From positions 7,190,001 to 7,254,000 of the forward strand of contig JAITYX010000008.1 in assembly GCA_021018815.1 (NCBI GenBank): 64,000 nucleotides of DNA, written 5' to 3'. The notes under the pieces are model-generated. The model had not been told where the DNA came from and ran no database searches. It saw only the letters and a program-made list of their open reading frames with translations. Shown one piece after another: positions 60,316 to 64,000 of the stretch; the stretch's first letter is position 1; every line of letters starts with the position of its first letter. Both the position numbers and the translations under genes were made by a program. The DNA comes from Talinum fruticosum (taxonomy: Eukaryota > Streptophyta > Magnoliopsida > Caryophyllales > Talinaceae).

Positions 60316-62161
60316 TCACTCTTCCTCTTCCTCTTCCTCTTGTGGTTGTACTGGTCTACGGTGAGATCCATATGCTTGCTGACATTTCATAAATCCGAGT
60401 GAAGCGTGCTATTGGCTCAGTGAACCGTCCACCTTTTCTTTGAGCTGCTTATTTTCCAACCCAAGCACACGAGCATGCTCAATCCATTGATGTAACTCAT
60501 AAGTTAAGTTATGCGTTGTTGTTATCAAATCCGAGTCATCCGGATTAGCAGCTTTTGGTGATTTGAAAGACATGGTGGTTTTTAAGTTTTTAGCCTCGGA
60601 TCCAAGTCCATAAATACGACCTTTGTTGTTCGCATTGGCTTTCACCCACAACTCATGTTGTCAAGGGGTGGACACACGATCCTCGAAGAGTTGGGGTCAT
60701 TAGTAGAAGGTTTAGTGGGTTGAGTGTTTTGCAACTCTTCCCACTTGTTTTTCAAACTTTTCTCGAATAAATTATAAATTTTTGAAGCATTTCTATCATA
60801 GGTTGTCAAATAAGACCATATATTGAAAAATATGAAAAATTATATATATAAGGTAACTCACATAAATGGCCTTGGATTTACGGTCAACCCATTCGTCCTT
60901 TTTTGTCTTGTGGGTTCGTGAAAATAGTTGGGTTGGTAGAGGAGGAACTCCTTTAAGCTCCTTCATCTAAATACAAAAAAGGTTAGTAGAAATTCAATTT
61001 ACTAATATGAACATGTTAATAGTTGCATGCGTAATCACTAGAAGGATATGCACCAATCGCCGCTTATGTTCTATCATAGGGATTGAGTCACAAGTATGAA
61101 GCGATGAACCAAGTCCACCTTGATCAATATTGTGGTTTTTCCGAGCCTACTCACGGAACTTCTTATACTCAGCAGTTTCCCAATATTATAACAACTCTCG
61201 CTAGTAGTTGTCACCCAACCATTTCGGTTTTTCTTATTTTTCCTTACTTTCAGCATGAAGTCCTTCAATCTATCACTTCCTTTCTTCTCAAAATTTCTTC
61301 TTATTTGGACTTCATCAGTTGGAGACCAAGTATAAATTTTCACGTATAAATGAAAAGGTAGTTTATAAGTTATGAAATTATAATATAATGCTCAAACATA
61401 CACAATAAGTGATTATGTTACCTCAAATTCAAAAAACTAAAGATTTGTCATGACCTTGAACTCGGAAAACCAAAGATCACGTTGTGATCGAAGAAATTTA
61501 CCCCATGTAGGTCATGCTCCGTCATACTTGCTTTACAAGATATAGGAAATCGTGCCTACAACTTTATCAATGGGGAAGAACCTAATCAAGAAACATATAA
61601 AACAGTTAGTTATAATAATTTACTATTAAACTTAATTTATTTTATTACTTATTATCACACTTACCCTTTACCATCCGGCTCAATCCAAATCTTTTCCCGT
61701 CTACTAGCATTGCTTGATTCAAGACTACCATGCTCGATGCCCGCATCGGTTGCGCCATCATTTGTAGGCCTTTGTGGTGGCCTTTGTTCAACACCAATGT
61801 GGATGCGTGGTATAAGGGTCGTACCATATTGGTTATATACGTATGTATGGGGCGGGTTTGAGTACATATGAGCATGTTGAAAATATGGAGGGTTTGGGAT
61901 GTATGACCCATCCATTGGACTTTGCATGTGCGGGATGTTTGGAGGTTGGAAATAAGGAAGGTTGGGAATAAATGACCCACCCATTGGAGCTTGGTTGTAA
62001 GGGGAGTATGGAGACGAGTGCTCCACTAACGAGAGACTGAAATTATGGAGGGTTTTGAGGGGGCTAGAAGTGCTTACATCATTACCTTCACCATCGGTAT
62101 TTACATTTCTAGTCCTTCCTCGAGTAGCTGATCTTTTCGACCTGCCTCTACCTCGCTCCAT
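60316..62161 (-). pseudogene. CACTA TNP1-like (Transposase_24 family) gene remnant
   Basis: Starts MERGRGRSKRSATRGRTRN at 62161. It continues through a Pro/Tyr/Asn-rich region with two repeated blocks (MGGSFIPNLPYFQ and MDGSYIPNPPYFQ) to IWIEPDGK and a donor site near 61664. Downstream exons carry the family core in pieces: FFPIDKVVGTISY, PTWGKFLRSQRDLWFSEFK, WSPTDEVQIRRNFEKKG, and THKTKKDEWVDRKSKA near 60885-60960. The end is RIYGLGSEAK with an acidic glutamate-rich tail and stop at 60316-60318. Stops (for example in the YISYIL and GA-PTWG segments) and a frameshift after RNGW break it. The family binds subterminal repeats of CACTA elements. Confidence 0.8.
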
Positions 62162-62397
62162 AATTCCTAACATAAACAACCTAAACACATTAGTAAACAT
62201 CCAACGGTTAAAGTGATTCAATATAAAACAATATATAAACATGTAAGCGTTAGATATAAATATTCTTCTATTAAGAAAATACGCTTTATCAAATTGAAAT
62301 TATTTCACCTTCAATACATTAATAAGAATTCATTTGATTACAATATAAATTAAAGTGATTCGATATAAAACAACATAAAAAGAACATCATCAACTAG

Positions 62398-64000
62398 CCA
62401 TCATCCTCATCATTGTCTTCATCACTATCCTCTTCGACATAATTGAATATGAGATGTTCTTCTTCCTCATTGATGATGTTATCATCATCCCATTCACCTT
62501 TCTTCTTCACCATCCTCATCTTCACTAACATCCTTAATCCCATCTTCTTGGTTCAAAATAACATCATCAACTAATTCTTCCGCTTATATTGAGTTATCAA
62601 CCAACGTGTCCGGAAAAGTTTCTATTATAGGATCGATCTGTACCCATACTATCCTCTTGGAATGTAAGAGGAATAGTATATTGGTCATTAACTCGGCTCT
62701 TGGTTTTGCTTGTCACTATGACGAACCAACTCAATTTTTCTCTAGGGACCCCCTGTGGATATGACATATATTACACCTGAGTTGCAATACCAGTAAATAT
62801 GAAAGGATCGTACTTACGATAACGCCTTGTACGATGCACTTTAACATACGAACTAAATTTATGGCACCGAGTACCCCGAGGATTACTAGGGTCAAACCAA
62901 TCGCATTTAAACAAGACACACCTTTTTATTGGTTAACCAACATATTCAACTTCAACTACTTCTTGCAAGATGACGTAATAATTATTTTCAACATGTCCTC
63001 CATTAATTCCTTTCACACAAACACCACAATTGAAGGTCATCCTCCCTTCATTTCGAGCCTCGGTATGAAATAACATTCCATTCACCGTGTATGCTGTCCA
63101 TGTTTTCACTCTCCTTAAAGGACCTTGAGCTAATTACATCAAGTAACATGCTTTTCATCATGATATACTCGATAACAATGAATCTGTGTCAATAACATAG
63201 TATTTGTTTAATTTATTGAAATTTGAAAACCTATTCTAATAAATTTGAGGCATAACCACTAAGTTTTAATATATGATACTCACATCTCCTTTGAACCAAT
63301 CTTCAAACTCACTTTCTACCATTGCATCAATTGCCGCATCACTAACATCAGCATACATAACTCGTTTTTGGTCTTCGAAGAGACCGAGTTTAAAATGTTT
63401 ATTAATATTACAAACTCATAGTGAAAAAAATTGATTGAAACGAGTGTTGTATATGAAAAGATAAACTCGCTCAAGGTAAGGTTTAACTCGAATAGTTCGA
63501 GTAAAACATGGACATGTGCAGCCGTCGTTTTCTTATCATTAAGGAAATACGGAGTGAACTTCCCAATTGGAGCACATTCTGGTATGAATACCGAAAGAGT
63601 AAGATTATGGTATGGAACTTCACTCCCCTCATTTCGTCGACTTCTATTGGGCATACAAGGCACGTTCGACCCAAAATAATAAGATGCAAAATATGTTTCT
63701 TCAAATCGTGCATATTTTTCGGTGATACTCCCTTCAGAGCTTCGAATTGTTTCCTATGAACCTCTTCAATCGGCCAAAAACCTCTCAAATGGATACATGC
63801 ACCGGTATTGTACAAGGCCACCCAATTTTGCTTCCTCTGCGAAGTGAACATGCAAGTGTTCCATCATATTGAAGAACCCAGGAGAAAATATTGTTTCCAA
63901 TTTACAAAGTGTAATTGAAATATTTCGATGCATTTGTTATAACTCCGCATCCCCGTAAAATAGATGAGCAAAGGTTCTTGAAGAATTCACTAATTTCAAT
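62398..64000 (-). pseudogene. CACTA TNP2-like transposase C-terminal remnant
   Basis: 62700-62945 on the minus strand translates as an almost intact DUF4216 domain (CDWFDPSNPRGTRCHKFSSY, RRYRKYDPFIFTG, YPQGVPREKLSWFV) with one in-frame stop. 63480-63990 carries DUF4218-type pieces, including FFNMMEHLHVHF near 63845-63880, with several frame breaks. 62398-62620 encodes an Asp/Glu-rich tail typical of TNP2 ends. The catalytic part lies beyond the right edge. Confidence 0.8.

Larger units (their letters stand above)
60316..64000 (-). mobile_element. CACTA (En/Spm) transposon, decayed, continues past the window
   Basis: Two minus-strand gene remnants in the usual CACTA order: a TNP2-like transposase C-terminus (62398-64000), then a Transposase_24/TNP1-like gene (60316-62161). 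Multiple in-frame stops and frameshifts show it is inactive. The right end lies outside the window, and no CACTA terminal repeat was found at the left. Confidence 0.75.

Overview
This is nuclear DNA of a flowering plant, most likely a eudicot. The evidence is multi-exon genes with GT-AG introns, AT-rich intergenic DNA, plant-type proteins and plant transposon families. I cannot name the species. There are no prokaryotic operons, CRISPR arrays or recognisable tRNA/rRNA genes.

Layout. (1) 853-7040, plus: 3' part of a plastid YbeY endoribonuclease fused to a Cof-type HAD phosphatase; its first exon(s) lie left of the window. (2) 10506-12048, minus: complete three-exon profilin, 133 aa. (3) 14466-23150, plus: complete ATP-dependent 6-phosphofructokinase, 482 aa. 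(4) 25053-36492, minus: complete Aurora kinase, 293 aa in nine exons. Its last intron is 8.9 kb because a Copia LTR retrotransposon (25231-34005, 5-bp target duplication TGATT) inserted into what was a ~150 bp intron. That element is itself filled with a degenerate ~120-bp repeat array and several nested insertions. (5) 38398-42416, minus: plastid RNA polymerase sigma factor with complete regions 1.2-4, but with two single-base frameshifts. (6) 42417-49577: gene-poor, AT-rich DNA with MITE-like repeats. (7) 49578-53158: element with ~148-bp terminal inverted repeats, interrupted by a short Copia element with two 0.5-kb LTRs. (8) 53352-57992: decayed endogenous pararetrovirus (Caulimoviridae, petuvirus/florendovirus-like), with (TA)n tracts at both ends. 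(9) 60316-64000: decayed CACTA (En/Spm) transposon remnants running off the right edge.

The five host genes are unrelated housekeeping or regulatory genes: plastid RNA processing, actin dynamics, glycolysis, mitosis and plastid transcription. They do not form a functional cluster. The right third is a transposon and virus graveyard.

Exon boundaries were read by eye from GT/AG sites and reading-frame continuity. Every gene except the sigma factor closes in frame. The most notable observations are the nested retroelement in the Aurora intron, the (TA)n-bounded viral insertion, the two frameshifts in the sigma gene, and an exon of the YbeY gene with duplicated copies of both its splice sites. 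I found no convincing previously undescribed multi-gene system.
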